From NCBI GenBank assembly GCA_022826565.1, contig JAJDUP010000020.1, forward strand, positions 108,953 to 172,952: a DNA stretch of 64,000 bases, read 5' to 3'. The position numbers and the translations under genes are program-made. The stretch is from Gemmatimonadota bacterium. GTDB lineage: Bacteria > Gemmatimonadota > Gemmatimonadetes > Longimicrobiales > Gaopeijiaceae. Shown piece after piece: positions 43,469 through 53,941 of this stretch (position 1 is its first letter; each line of letters begins with the position of its first letter). The notes under the pieces were generated by a model. That model searched no databases. It was not told where the DNA came from and worked only from the letters and a program-made list of their open reading frames with translations.

Positions 43469-44486
43469 AGTTGGGGAGCCATGCCGCCCAAAAGGGCTCC
43501 ATCCCTCCGGATGCGCCGATGGCCCCGAACAGCCTCAGGAGCATGATGTAGACGATGGTCGATCCCAGGGAGACCCCTACCCCCAGAGCCGCGCCGCCCT
43601 TCTTCACCGTGGTGGCAAGCGGTGCGCCGAAGAGCATCACCACGAGCGTCGCCGCCGGGATCGACAGCTTCTGGTCGCGCTTCACGAGCAGCTCATTGGG
43701 ATCGCCCCCCGAGCGATACACGGCCGCCGCGCGCCTGCCCAGCTCGTCGTAACCCATCTCGTCCTCGTCGGGCGGGTCGTTCCTCAGCTCTTCGGGAGGG
43801 ATGCCCAGGCCCGGCCGGCGGTAGCGTGTGAAGGTGTAGGATGTCTCGCTGCCGGTGGGGTGGATCACGCGGAGGTAGCCGTCGAGGAGCGTCCATCCGT
43901 CCTCCTCCGTGTAGTGGCCCTGGTTGGCCCACACGTGCCGCAGCGAGCCGTCTTCGTCCCTGCTCTCGAGGAGCACCCGGTCGATGGACCGGTTCGAAAC
44001 GAAGAGCTGCTGGATGCTCAGCGTCTCCCGGTTTTCGGTCTGGTGCACGAAGTTGTTGCGCCAGTCCCCGCGAACCTCCCTGTCGCCGAAGGTCTCGGCC
44101 GCCCGCCTGTTCATGGAGGGGACCGTCGAGCCCACGAAAAACACCGCCGCGGTGAGCACTGCGCCAACCGGCCACAGCGGGGCCACCAGACGGTGGAACG
44201 AGATCCCCCCCGCCTTCGCCGCCATGATTTCGCTGTGGACGGTCATGGAGTTGACGGTGAAGACGGCGGCCACCAGTGCGGCGATGGGCGCCGACAGAAT
44301 CATGAAGTGCGGGTACATGTAGGCGTACCCGAGCGCGATTTCAGCCACCGTCAGACCGCGGTCCAGAAACTGGCCCGTCCGCTCGGAGAGGTCGCCCAGC
44401 ACGAAGAGGATCGGCACGCTGACGACGAAGACAAGGAAGAGCCAGGTGAAGCTGAAGCTGACCATCCGGTCCAGAGTACGGATCAT
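43419..44486 (-). CDS. lptG: LPS export ABC permease, LptG-like
   Basis: A protein of 355 aa of the YjgP/YjgQ family. It has membrane helices at the N-terminus (WLFLVFVVSVPILFVLGDLSE) and three at the C-terminus, with a periplasmic beta-jellyroll region between. With LptF and the LptB ATPase it extracts lipopolysaccharide from the inner membrane. The ATG at 44486 overlaps the upstream lptF stop by 4 nt; longer frames read into lptF. Which of the two permeases is F or G is assigned by order and length only. Confidence 0.85.
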   Translation of the reverse strand: MIRTLDRMVSFSFTWLFLVFVVSVPILFVLGDLSERTGQFLDRGLTVAEIALGYAYMYPHFMILSAPIAALVAAVFTVNSMTVHSEIMAAKAGGISFHRLVAPLWPVGAVLTAAVFFVGSTVPSMNRRAAETFGDREVRGDWRNNFVHQTENRETLSIQQLFVSNRSIDRVLLESRDEDGSLRHVWANQGHYTEEDGWTLLDGYLRVIHPTGSETSYTFTRYRRPGLGIPPEELRNDPPDEDEMGYDELGRRAAAVYRSGGDPNELLVKRDQKLSIPAATLVVMLFGAPLATTVKKGGAALGVGVSLGSTIVYIMLLRLFGAIGASGGMEPFWAAWLPNFIFLAVGMLLLARVRT

Positions 44487-45910
44487 GCGGCCGTTGTTGC
44501 CTTCCCGGACCGTCGCGGCGCGAACCTTTTGACAGCCAGCCAGATCTCGCGCCAGCCGCCTCCCCGGGTGGACGCGATCCAGCGGCCCATTCGCGACACC
44601 AGCAGGGTGCCGGCGACGAACCAGATCACGCTCGGCGCCCACATGGTCCACATCGGATCGGCGAGGTTTCGGTCCGCCCACTTCTCTCCGCTGGTGAGGC
44701 CCCACTGGTAGATCCCGATCACCAGCGCCGACACCACGATGACCATGCTCACGCCGCCCTGGGGGAAGCGGATGCCCACCGGCACGCCGACCATCACGAA
44801 GATGATGCAGGCCGTTGCGATCACGAGCTTCTTGTGGATCTCCACGCGGTACTGGTTGACCTGCCTCCCAAGCGCCTCTGCGCGGGCGTTGTTGGTCCGG
44901 GCGGTGGTGGCCAGCATCCGGGCCAGGTCGTCGGAAGGCAGCTGATTCGATCCCGGGATCGCCAGCGTCTTGGCCAGCGGCGGCCCCGCGGCGCGCGCGG
45001 AATCGGCGGCCGTGCCGCGTCCGAGCGCCCGCTCGATGGCGTTCAGCGCACCCTGGCGCGACTCGCTCCGCACCGCCTCCAGCTCCGCCTCTCTGGTCCT
45101 CTCGGCGTCCATGAGCATCATCACCGACATCTCGCGGTCGCTGCGCTGGTCGGTCTCCGAATCCTCGAAGATGTCGCCCACTCCCCGCAGCACGAAGAGC
45201 TGCCGCTGGAACTCGACCTGATGGAAGGTCCCCATCTCGCCGCTGCCCACCTCGTAGACGTGGCCATCGTAGAGCCGCAGGTGCAGATCCGTGAACGAAC
45301 TGTTCATCTGCATCTCGCCGCGATCCGCGTAGGTGGTGCGCCGGACGCCCTGACGGCTCATATCATAGATGGTGACACCGGTCAGCTCCGATGAGTCCTG
45401 ATCGATGGCGTCGGCCACAAGGAAGTAGGGTCCGATGCCGTTTTCGGCTTCGATCTGGTTGACCGCCTGCTCGCGGAGTTGAAAAGTGGGACTCTTCTGG
45501 CGAATCGAGTTGCGCAGGTTCTTGAGCTGGTGATTCGCCTCGGGGAGCACCTGGTCGTTGAAGACGAACGTCACGACGGTAAGGAGGGCACCGAAGGCCA
45601 TTACGGGTAGAAAGAGTCTGCGGGGGCGAACTCCTCCGCTCGACATGGCCACGATTTCGCTGTGCGAGGCCAGCTCGCTGAAGGCGTAGAGAACCGCCGG
45701 GAGGATAGCCATGGGAAGAGTGACAGCGATGGTGTGGGGCAGCGACAGCACGAGTGCCTCGAGGATGATCTCCCTGGGCAGCCCCTTGCCCACGAGGTCC
45801 TCGAGCCGCTGCGCGACCGTGTTCACGAAGAGCAGTCCGGTCAGCAGGCTGAAGGCGAAGAGGAACGGACCCGTGAGCGAGCGCAGCAGGTAGCGGGTCA
45901 GGATTGTCAT
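44483..45910 (-). CDS. lptF: LPS export ABC permease, LptF-like
   Basis: A protein of 475 aa, YjgP/YjgQ family: N-terminal helices (YLLRSLTGPFLFAFSLLTGLL and a following pair with ASHSEIVAMSSGGV), a long periplasmic region and a C-terminal helix bundle (IFVMVGVPVGIRFPQGG). It is longer than usual because of a charged, coiled-coil-like insert (EMSVMMLMDAERTREAELEA and onwards, about residues 260-350). It forms the LptBFG transporter with its coupled neighbour lptG. The gene diverges from sprA. Presence of the pair implies an LPS-bearing outer membrane. Confidence 0.88.
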   Translation of the reverse strand: MTILTRYLLRSLTGPFLFAFSLLTGLLFVNTVAQRLEDLVGKGLPREIILEALVLSLPHTIAVTLPMAILPAVLYAFSELASHSEIVAMSSGGVRPRRLFLPVMAFGALLTVVTFVFNDQVLPEANHQLKNLRNSIRQKSPTFQLREQAVNQIEAENGIGPYFLVADAIDQDSSELTGVTIYDMSRQGVRRTTYADRGEMQMNSSFTDLHLRLYDGHVYEVGSGEMGTFHQVEFQRQLFVLRGVGDIFEDSETDQRSDREMSVMMLMDAERTREAELEAVRSESRQGALNAIERALGRGTAADSARAAGPPLAKTLAIPGSNQLPSDDLARMLATTARTNNARAEALGRQVNQYRVEIHKKLVIATACIIFVMVGVPVGIRFPQGGVSMVIVVSALVIGIYQWGLTSGEKWADRNLADPMWTMWAPSVIWFVAGTLLVSRMGRWIASTRGGGWREIWLAVKRFAPRRSGKATTAA

Positions 45911-46024
45911 GTTCGGTCGGGCTGAGACTCGGGTCCCCGTGGGTTGGAAGTCACCGCTTGGATGTCCGGTGTGTTGCTGTCGGTTGTCCGGCGCGCGGGG
46001 CTGGACGCGTCCCCGGCTTTAGTC

Positions 46025-49000
46025 ATGAAATATAACCGTTCCTTGGCCGGCGACCGGGGGGATGGATGGGGCGCGTGCGGGGCCGGGCGCGGCCTGCCGC
46101 CGGTGAGCGCAGGACCGTTGCCGGTCGGTTGCGGGCTGGCGCTGGCGATCCTGTGCGGGACGGGGGGAGCGGGGGCCCAGGTCGCACAGGTGCCGCCCCC
46201 GGTCCTGGACACGGCCCTGTGGGTGATGCCGGAGTTGCGGGGACCGCCCCGTCCGCTGCTGTCGCCTCCCGCGCCGCCGACCCCGGTGGTGCGCGTGGGA
46301 TTGGCTCTCGTGCCGGTCTCGCGTATCGGCTCCTTCCTCACGCCGCCGGATGCCCCTGCGGTGCCGCTCCTGACGGTCCTGGCCGCCGATTCAGCCACCT
46401 TCGCCCTCCCCCCCTCCACACCCCCCGACTGGACAGCCAACCCCCTGCTGCGCTTCGGGACGCTGGGCCGCACGATCCACTACGGGAACCTCCCCGATCC
46501 GCGCATGAGGGCCAGTCCGGAACGCCGCGCGGCCCTGGACACACGCTTCCGCAGCGAGTATGCCGACCTGGGCTTCTCCCTCCGGGCGACGGGTCAGCTG
46601 GGGAGCGACTGGACCCGGTACCGGCCCTGCGACGAGGTGGTGCAGGTGACGTGCGAGCTGTCGCTTCTGCCCCGGCTCTCGCCCGACATCCAGTTTATTG
46701 CGAACGCCGACGGGTCCATCGCGGAGCGTGTCCGGGTCGACGTCGACTACGACCAGACTCGCGAGTTCGAGGGCGCCAACCGGGTCAACATCCGCTACCA
46801 GGGCCAGCCCGGCGAGTTCCTGCAGCGATTCGACGTGGGCGACGTGGACTTCGCCCTCCCGCCGTCGCGCTTCCTCGGCGAGGCGGTGCCCGCCGGCAAT
46901 TTCGGTTTTCAGGCGGCGTTGCAGGCCGGCCCGATCGACATACGCTCGGTCTGGGCGCAGCAGAGCGGGGAGGTCAACTCGCGTCGGTTCCGGCTGGAGG
47001 GAGCCGGCCGCGGCTACGCCCGGACCGACACGCTGGTGCTGGACGATGCGGATTACGTAGAGGGGCAGTTCTTCTTCCTCTTCGATCCCGGCGAGTTCTA
47101 CGAGTACCCGCACATTGATGCCCTCGCGCTCACCCGCTCCGACGCGCCGACGAGCGTGTCGCCCGGACGGGAGCCGATCCAGCTCTACCGCTCCGAAATC
47201 GACCTGTACGCGCGGCAGCAGGTGGAAGGCTACATCCAGGCCGACGCGGTGGCCGGGACCGGAGCCGACACGGTCAGCGAGTCGGCGTGGTTCCGTTATC
47301 TGCAGCCGGGGCAGGACTACGTGATTCACCCGAGCGGATTGTGGCTCGCGCTGCGAGTGCCGTTGGGCGCGGGCGAGGCGCTTGCGGTCACCTACGTCAC
47401 CGAGGCCGGCGACACGATCGGGACCTACAACCCCGAGAGGATCTACCTGGCGGGAGGTCGTCCGCGCCTGAAGCTCCTGAAGGCTACGTCGGCGCAGCAT
47501 CAGCCCGGGCGGCCCACCTGGCGAAGCGAGATGCATCAGATCTACCGGGTCTCTTCCTCCGGAGACGTCGAGCCGGGGTCGGTCGAGCTCACGGTATCGC
47601 TCGGCGAAGAGAGCGCCGGCCGCACCTTCGCCCGCCGGCCCAACGGCGACGACCTCACCTACCTGCGCCTCTTCGGGCTCGACGAGGAATCGCCGGTGGA
47701 CCGACTCGATCCGTCGCAGATCTATCGGCCCGCGCTGGATTCCTTCGACGATCAGCCCCCGGTCTCGGGCACCTTCATCGTCTTCCCGACCCTCGAGCCA
47801 TTCGCGGATCCGGCGCCGCTGCGCAGCCTGCCGATCGACTCGGTGGAGGCGCGCCGGATCCTGGGCGCCAACCGCAACGAGCGCATCTATCGGGATCCCG
47901 ATCCCTTCGAACGCGAGAACGGCGGCGTCTTCCGTCTGAATCTGTCGTATGAGGTGCGCGGACAGGGGCTGGTTTCGACCTTTGTACTCGGGACGGTGGG
48001 CATCCGGGAGGGGACCGAGCGCGTGACCCTCGAGGGCCGGCCGCTGATCCGTGGGGCGGACTACCTGATCGACTACGACCTGGGACAGTTGACCCTGGTC
48101 GATCCCGATGCTCTGCTCGCGACCAATCCGGGCCGCTTTCTCGAGGTCTCGTGGCAGCAGCGCAGCTTCTTTCAGGTGGCACCGTCATCGGTTTTCGGGC
48201 TTAACGCGCACTACGACATGGGAGACTACGGCGGCGTGAACCTGATCGGCCTGTATCAGACCGAGGACGAGCTGGTGCGGCGGCCGCAACTCGGCGTGGA
48301 GGCGGGTGCGGTGGGGCTGGGCGGAGTCAACGCCAACCTCGACCTGGACGCGCCCCTGCTGACGAGCGTCCTGAACGCCATTCCCGGGCTGGACCCGGGC
48401 GGCCCGTCGTCGATCCACTTCTCGGGCGAGGCCGCGGTTTCGCTCCCCGACCCCAACACGCAGGGCGACGTCTACATCGACGACTACGACGGGCTGAACG
48501 CGCGTCCGCTCTCGGTGCAGGGTCACGACTGGCGCCGCGGGAGCCGGCCCGCATTCAGGGACGGGGCCGAGGACGCCCTCCCCCCGGTGCTCTCGGAGAG
48601 GAGCGTGGCGGGGCTGACCTGGCAGCATACGTGGATCCAGCAAAGCGCCAGCGGCGACAGCCTGGGGGTCTTCCAGGGCTTCAACCCGAGCACCGAAATC
48701 GACCAGCAGATCCGGGTGACGGGGAGCGCGCTCCGCGATCCGGGGCTCTTCGTGCAGTTCCGGCCCGAGAGCGGCGATACCGAGGGGCCGGGGGAATGGT
48801 CGTCGATCACGACCGTGCTCAGCCCGACCGGGTCGGACCTGACGAGGAGCGACTTCATTGAATTCTACGCGCGCGGCGGGGAGTTCCTCACCCTGGTGCT
48901 GGACCTGGGCATCGTGAGCGAGGACGCCTTCTTCGTGGACACCGCCGGAGCGGCCAACGGAATCAAGCCGGTCGTTCACGTGCCGTGGGGGCAGGGGGTT

Positions 49001-52000
49001 CTCGACCAGGAAGCGGATCCCCGGCGGGGCGAGGTCTGGGGAACGGACGCGGACGGGAGGGGCGTGTGGGACGAGGACTGCTTCGCCGAGCGGGCCCGGG
49101 TCTACCCCCTGGGAGATCGCAACGCGAACTGCACCCGCGGCAACGGAAGGCCCGACACGGAGGACCTCGACGAGGACGGCAACCTGGACACCCTGGAGCG
49201 CTACCGCCGTTTCGTGATCCGCCTGGACGGCGCTTCACGCTATCTGGTGCGCGACCAGCACGAAACGGGCACCTCGTTCCGTCTGTACCGGGTGCCGCTG
49301 CGCGATCCCTCCGGGGTCGACGTCGGAGGTGCGATCAGCGAGGCGGAGTTGCGCGCCGTACGGCATCTTCGCATGACGGTTACGGGAAAGCGCAATGATT
49401 CGTTCGTGCTGACCCGCATGGGCATCGTCGGTTCGACCTGGATCAAGCGTTCGCAGACCGGGGTGCTGACCGGGCTCGGGGGGGACACCACCTCGATTCA
49501 GGGCCGGGTGGAGGTCGGGCCGGTGTCCCGCGTGACGGCCGGCGACAGCTACGTCTCACCGCCCGGCGTCATCGAGCAGCTCGACGATCCCACGGCGGCC
49601 TTCGGCGGGCAGGGGATCGAGTTCAACGAGCGCTCGCTCTCCATCGGCTTCGAGGACGTGCTGCCCGGCGACCGCGTCGAGGTGTACAACCGCTTCCCCC
49701 AGCGGCCGCGCGATTTCCTCTCCTACCGCGAGGCGAGGCTGTGGGCGGTGGCGGCGGGAGGCGACTTCGGGCTGCACGTCCCCGCGTACTTCTTCGTCAA
49801 GATCGGGACCGACGACCGAAACTTCTACATGTACCGCACCCGCCTGGACCGGGCCGATTCGCCCGGCTCGGTGACGGAGGAGGACTGGTTGCCGGAGGTC
49901 GTGATCCGCTTCGAGGAGTGGCTTCAGCTTCGGCGCCGCGCGGAGGAGCAGCTGATCCTGGAGCCCCGGCTGCCGGGGGACCCTCCTCTGGTCCTGTGGT
50001 CCGCGGACTCCACCTACTCGGTGGTGCTGCAGGACCGGGGCCGGGCGCCCAACCTGGCTTCGGTGCGGGAGATCAGTCTGGGAGTCGCGAACGAGACCGG
50101 GATGCCGGTTTCGGGAGAGGTGTGGGTCGACGAGTTCCGCCTTTCACGCAGCATCCGCGACGCGGGCATGGTGTCGGCCTTCGATGCCGAGGTGAGGGGG
50201 GGAGAGTTCCTCCTCTCTCGTGCGTCCTTCCGCAGCCGGGGCGGGTACTTCCGGCAGTTGCGGGCGGCCCCGACCTTCCAGAACGACCGCACCCTCGACG
50301 TCCAGGCGACCCTCCACCTGGACCGGCTGACCCCGGAGGAATGGGGTCTTGAGGCGCCTCTCTCGGTCAGCTACGAGCGGGAAAGCCAGGCACCGATCTT
50401 CATTGGCCGCAGCGACGTGCGCGCCGACCGGCTCGAAGGGCTGCGCGAGCCCGGCTTCAACCGCACCCGCGTGGACGTGTCGCTGCGCCGCCGCACTCCT
50501 GAGCAGGACGGTTTCTGGGACACCTTCCTGGAAGGGTTCGATCTGAGGGCGGGGGTGGTGCGCTCTTCCCTGAAGACCATCACGACGGAGAGTGACGGCG
50601 ACGGGCTCGACGCCTTCCTGGGCTACGGCCTGAGTCCGCCCCGCCGCGACTTCGCAATCTTCCCGGGGCGCGTGGGATCGTTGCTGCGGGCGATCCTGCC
50701 ATCGTTCGTGGAAGACCGGATCGCCGGCGCGCGCTTTCGCTGGACGCCGGAGAGTTTCGCCGTGGAGAGCGAGCTGCTGAATCGCGAACTCGGGATTCAT
50801 CGCTTCGACCGGATCATCCGGACCGCGGAAGACTCGCTTGTGACGGCCAAGCAGGCCCCCCGCAAGCTGGTGACTGGAACGGCGCGCCTGGCGTTCCGCC
50901 CGGTGGAGTCCCTGACGGCGCAGGCGGATCTTCTGAGCGGGCGCGACCTCCTGGAGGTGGAGCGCCTGGCAACCGATCCGGCCTCGCGCGACCTCCTGGC
51001 CGCCGAACGGAGGCTGGTCGCCGGTGTGGACCTGGGCTGGGAAGTTGACCGGCACCTGCGGACGCGGCTCGCGTTTCAGCCGAGGCTGTCGGACTGGGCG
51101 CGGACCAGCGTCGAGGTTACCACGATCTACCTGTCGGAACGGAATTCCGATCTGGTCGGGACCCGCAACACGCCGTTCGACACGGCGCTGGTGCTGCTGC
51201 GCAACGTGGACGGACAGCGCAACCTCATGGCTTCCCTTTCGCTGGATCCCGGCCGGATGGGACGGGCGGGCGGCGGGAGCGGGGCCGGCGGGTGGTGGAC
51301 CCGCGCGTTCGATCCGCTGTCGGTGACGTACTCCAGCGGCGTGACGTCCAGATTCAACCGCGACGCGGTGGACCCGGGAGCCGTGTACGAACTGGGCTGG
51401 GGCGGACGCGAGGACTTCCTCATGATCGGTCCCGATTCGGCCTCGACGCTGAGCGAGCGTGATCGGGTGAATGTGCGGGGCGGCATCCGCTTCCCCGGCT
51501 CCGCAACGCTGCGGCTCAGCTACGACCGCTCGCTCAACGAGACGCTGGACACGCGCTCCGACAGGACCGGCACGCGCCGGGTGTGGCCGGACCTGGACGC
51601 CTCTATCGGCGACGTTCCGCTTCCCGGATTCCTCTCGATCGCCGTGGAGCGGCTGTCGTTGAGCTCCGGCTTCCGGCGGGAGGAGCGCAGCCTGGAATTC
51701 GGCGCCGGGACACTTCAGGATCGCTTCCGCGAGGACCGGGAGATCCCCCTGTCGGTGACGCTGGCGCTGGTGAGGGGCCTGACGCTCAGTTATCAGGGCA
51801 GCGCGAACCGGGGAGAGAGTCACGACCCCACGGGGGATACCCGGAGGGTCGCCAATGCCCACTCCCTGCTCGCTTCGGCGCGCTTCCGATCACCGCTCAG
51901 AGCTTTTCGGGATCGGGGCGCGCCGCTCCGCGTGACGGTGGGTCTGCGGTATCTCGACGAGGTACAGTGCCGGACCGCGAGCCTCGACAGCGACTGCGTC

Positions 52001-52204
52001 GCCTTCATCGACCAACTGGAACGCGACGCGTCCGTCTCGGTCGACTCGTCGGTGCGCGACTTCCAGCTCGGCATAAGGCTCCGATACCTGGACCGCCGTT
52101 CCTTTGTGGGACTTCGCGCGGGGTCGACCCAGTTCCAGCTCAACATCTTCGGCCGTTTCCTGCTGACTTCGGATCTCCTGTCGCGCGGCCGGGGCGCGCG
52201 ATAG
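46025..52204 (+). CDS. sprA: SprA-family giant outer-membrane translocon protein
   Basis: A protein of about 2059 aa. A hydrophobic signal (GCGLALAILCGTGGAGAQ) ends near residue 45. Features shared with SprA (Sov), the type IX secretion outer-membrane pore, are QFIANADGSIAERVRVDVDY, a GNFGFQAALQAGP segment, NPGRFLEVSWQQRSFFQ, IDDYDGLNARPLS and EVWVDEFRLS. Long stretches of alternating strands fit a very large barrel. ATG 46025 is used; in-frame ATG 45962 and TTG 45944 are possible. No other type IX secretion gene lies in the window. It diverges from lptF. Confidence 0.85.
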   Translation: MKYNRSLAGDRGDGWGACGAGRGLPPVSAGPLPVGCGLALAILCGTGGAGAQVAQVPPPVLDTALWVMPELRGPPRPLLSPPAPPTPVVRVGLALVPVSRIGSFLTPPDAPAVPLLTVLAADSATFALPPSTPPDWTANPLLRFGTLGRTIHYGNLPDPRMRASPERRAALDTRFRSEYADLGFSLRATGQLGSDWTRYRPCDEVVQVTCELSLLPRLSPDIQFIANADGSIAERVRVDVDYDQTREFEGANRVNIRYQGQPGEFLQRFDVGDVDFALPPSRFLGEAVPAGNFGFQAALQAGPIDIRSVWAQQSGEVNSRRFRLEGAGRGYARTDTLVLDDADYVEGQFFFLFDPGEFYEYPHIDALALTRSDAPTSVSPGREPIQLYRSEIDLYARQQVEGYIQADAVAGTGADTVSESAWFRYLQPGQDYVIHPSGLWLALRVPLGAGEALAVTYVTEAGDTIGTYNPERIYLAGGRPRLKLLKATSAQHQPGRPTWRSEMHQIYRVSSSGDVEPGSVELTVSLGEESAGRTFARRPNGDDLTYLRLFGLDEESPVDRLDPSQIYRPALDSFDDQPPVSGTFIVFPTLEPFADPAPLRSLPIDSVEARRILGANRNERIYRDPDPFERENGGVFRLNLSYEVRGQGLVSTFVLGTVGIREGTERVTLEGRPLIRGADYLIDYDLGQLTLVDPDALLATNPGRFLEVSWQQRSFFQVAPSSVFGLNAHYDMGDYGGVNLIGLYQTEDELVRRPQLGVEAGAVGLGGVNANLDLDAPLLTSVLNAIPGLDPGGPSSIHFSGEAAVSLPDPNTQGDVYIDDYDGLNARPLSVQGHDWRRGSRPAFRDGAEDALPPVLSERSVAGLTWQHTWIQQSASGDSLGVFQGFNPSTEIDQQIRVTGSALRDPGLFVQFRPESGDTEGPGEWSSITTVLSPTGSDLTRSDFIEFYARGGEFLTLVLDLGIVSEDAFFVDTAGAANGIKPVVHVPWGQGVLDQEADPRRGEVWGTDADGRGVWDEDCFAERARVYPLGDRNANCTRGNGRPDTEDLDEDGNLDTLERYRRFVIRLDGASRYLVRDQHETGTSFRLYRVPLRDPSGVDVGGAISEAELRAVRHLRMTVTGKRNDSFVLTRMGIVGSTWIKRSQTGVLTGLGGDTTSIQGRVEVGPVSRVTAGDSYVSPPGVIEQLDDPTAAFGGQGIEFNERSLSIGFEDVLPGDRVEVYNRFPQRPRDFLSYREARLWAVAAGGDFGLHVPAYFFVKIGTDDRNFYMYRTRLDRADSPGSVTEEDWLPEVVIRFEEWLQLRRRAEEQLILEPRLPGDPPLVLWSADSTYSVVLQDRGRAPNLASVREISLGVANETGMPVSGEVWVDEFRLSRSIRDAGMVSAFDAEVRGGEFLLSRASFRSRGGYFRQLRAAPTFQNDRTLDVQATLHLDRLTPEEWGLEAPLSVSYERESQAPIFIGRSDVRADRLEGLREPGFNRTRVDVSLRRRTPEQDGFWDTFLEGFDLRAGVVRSSLKTITTESDGDGLDAFLGYGLSPPRRDFAIFPGRVGSLLRAILPSFVEDRIAGARFRWTPESFAVESELLNRELGIHRFDRIIRTAEDSLVTAKQAPRKLVTGTARLAFRPVESLTAQADLLSGRDLLEVERLATDPASRDLLAAERRLVAGVDLGWEVDRHLRTRLAFQPRLSDWARTSVEVTTIYLSERNSDLVGTRNTPFDTALVLLRNVDGQRNLMASLSLDPGRMGRAGGGSGAGGWWTRAFDPLSVTYSSGVTSRFNRDAVDPGAVYELGWGGREDFLMIGPDSASTLSERDRVNVRGGIRFPGSATLRLSYDRSLNETLDTRSDRTGTRRVWPDLDASIGDVPLPGFLSIAVERLSLSSGFRREERSLEFGAGTLQDRFREDREIPLSVTLALVRGLTLSYQGSANRGESHDPTGDTRRVANAHSLLASARFRSPLRAFRDRGAPLRVTVGLRYLDEVQCRTASLDSDCVAFIDQLERDASVSVDSSVRDFQLGIRLRYLDRRSFVGLRAGSTQFQLNIFGRFLLTSDLLSRGRGAR

Positions 52205-52235
52205 TCCCATCCAGCCATGAAGGCGGACAACTGGA

Positions 52236-52353
52236 ATCCACTATCGTCCATAGGCGTCCGTAGAGTTCCATAACATCCACTATGTCAACATCTTAGATAG
52301 GGCGTGTCTTGCTCTCGTCCACCGGCTGCGTCCCTTGCAATCCACTGTCATCC
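52236..52353 (+). repeat. Three short direct repeats before the integrase gene
   Basis: ATCCACTATCGTCC (52236-52249), ATCCACTATGTC (52275-52286) and ATCCACTGTCATCC (52340-52353) are variants of one motif in direct orientation between the end of sprA and the integrase start. Repeats of this kind before a tyrosine recombinase gene are candidates for its arm-type binding sites, and the stretch may contain one attachment site of the island. Confidence 0.55.
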
Positions 52354-52369
52354 CGGTTACGATTAGGGA

Positions 52370-53572
52370 ATGAATAATGTCACCAACGCTCGCACCCAGC
52401 GCCGTCGAGGCAAGCCGAAGGGCCGTCATCCCCATAACCGGCTCTCTGCCGCCTTCGTGCGCTCCGCTCCGCCCGGAAGACACTGCGACGGCAACGGGCT
52501 CTACCTCTACGTCAAGAAGACCGGAACCCGCAGCTGGATCCAGCGGCTCGTCGTCCGGGGCCGGAAACGCGAGATCGGTCTTGGCAGCGTCGTCCTCGTC
52601 TCGCTGGCCGAGGCGCGCGAGCAGGCGCTGGCGAACCGGAAGCTGGCCCGCGCGGGCGGGGATCCGCTGGCGGAGAAGCGCCGGTCCGTCGGCGTGCCGA
52701 CCTTCGCCGAAGCCGCCGCGTGCGTGATCGAGCAGAAGCGCGCCGGGTGGCGCAGCCCGAAGACCGCGAGGCTCTGGATCCGCTCGCTGGAGATGTACGC
52801 CTTCCCTCGCCTCGGCAACCTGCCGGTCTCGGAGATCACCAGCGGCGACGTGCTGGAGACGCTTTCCCCCATCTGGCACGCGAGGCCGAAGGTCGCGCGC
52901 GCCATCCGTCTGCGCATCCGCGCCGTGCTGGAGTGGGCCGTCGCCATGGACTGGCGGACCGACAACCCCTGCGACCGGCTCCTGCCGGTGCTCGGCCCCC
53001 AGCACGATGTCGTTACGCACCGCAAGGCCCTGCCTCACGGCGAGGTGGCGGCGGCCATCGCGAAGGTGCGGGCGGCGAAGCCGGGGAAGGTGGACACGTT
53101 GGCGTTCGAGTTTCTGGTCCTGACGGCGGCGCGCGGCGGCGAGGTCCGGGGGGCGGTGTGGGCGGAGATCGACCAAGGTGCGGGCGTGTGGACGATTCCG
53201 GCAAGCCGGACGAAGACCGCCCGCGAGCACCGGGTGCCCCTGTCTGTCCGGGCGTTGGAGATCCTCGGCGCGGCCCGCAAGCTGTGGAACGGGGAGAGTC
53301 CGATCGTGTTCGTCAACGAGCGCGGGAAGCCGTTGACCAGAAAGCGGCCGGGCCGGTTGCTCCTGAGTTGCGGAGTCTCGGCGGTGCCTCACGGGTTCCG
53401 GTCGTCGTTCCGGGACTGGGCGGCCGAGAGGACGGACCATCCCCGCGAGGTCGTCGAGGCGGCGCTGGCGCACGTCGTTCAGAACAAGGTCGAGGCGGCG
53501 TACCTGCGGACGGACCTGTTCGAGCGGCGGAGGCGGCTCATGGAGGACTGGGCCGAGTATCTGGCGGGCTGA
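52370..53572 (+). CDS. Tyrosine recombinase/integrase with N-terminal arm-binding domain (DUF4102 type)
   Basis: A protein of 400 aa. Residues of about 25-105 are an Arm-DNA-binding (DUF4102) domain (HCDGNGLYLYVKKTGTRSW, REIGLGSVVLVSLAEARE). A core-binding helical domain spans about 110-205, and the catalytic domain lies at about 215-395. The catalytic set is visible: R255 (TAARGGE), H341 and R344 (PHGFRSSFRDW), H368 (LAHVV) and Y378 (VEAAYLRTDL). It resembles P4-type island integrases that insert at specific sites, often tRNA genes. No tRNA gene is seen next to it; the left neighbour is the end of sprA. It marks the left side of an accessory region. Confidence 0.93.
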   Translation: MNNVTNARTQRRRGKPKGRHPHNRLSAAFVRSAPPGRHCDGNGLYLYVKKTGTRSWIQRLVVRGRKREIGLGSVVLVSLAEAREQALANRKLARAGGDPLAEKRRSVGVPTFAEAAACVIEQKRAGWRSPKTARLWIRSLEMYAFPRLGNLPVSEITSGDVLETLSPIWHARPKVARAIRLRIRAVLEWAVAMDWRTDNPCDRLLPVLGPQHDVVTHRKALPHGEVAAAIAKVRAAKPGKVDTLAFEFLVLTAARGGEVRGAVWAEIDQGAGVWTIPASRTKTAREHRVPLSVRALEILGAARKLWNGESPIVFVNERGKPLTRKRPGRLLLSCGVSAVPHGFRSSFRDWAAERTDHPREVVEAALAHVVQNKVEAAYLRTDLFERRRRLMEDWAEYLAG

Positions 53573-53941
53573 GGGGCGCAGCAACGAGGCGTGAACGCCT
53601 CACGACGGGCTAAGAACCAATTCCGGGCGAGCCTCTTCCAATCACCTCGCCTCTTCCGTTCGATGGAGAGGCGACGATAGCGGACCAGTTCTCGCTCCCT
53701 TCCCAGCTTCCTCGCAGAGCCCTCCGACCAATCCTCCGCCATCAAGCTCAACCCTTTCGTGGCTGGGGGGAGTTCCCCCGCAGGATACTCAGGGCTTCCC
53801 CTCTACCGAGGGCTGACACGCGACGCCAGCTTGCAAGGGATCGGTCTGGGGATCGTCGAGGCGTCCGAACGGCTCTGGCGCTCTTGAAGGACGTGGATGG
53901 ACCTAGGGATGTCCTGATTCCCTTGAAGCAAGGATGTCGGC
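53573..53941 (+). other. Gene-free stretch after the integrase
   Basis: No convincing gene is seen on either strand over 369 bp. Short open frames lack family-like sequence and ribosome binding sites. Base composition is a little lower in GC than the neighbouring genes. Confidence 0.5.
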
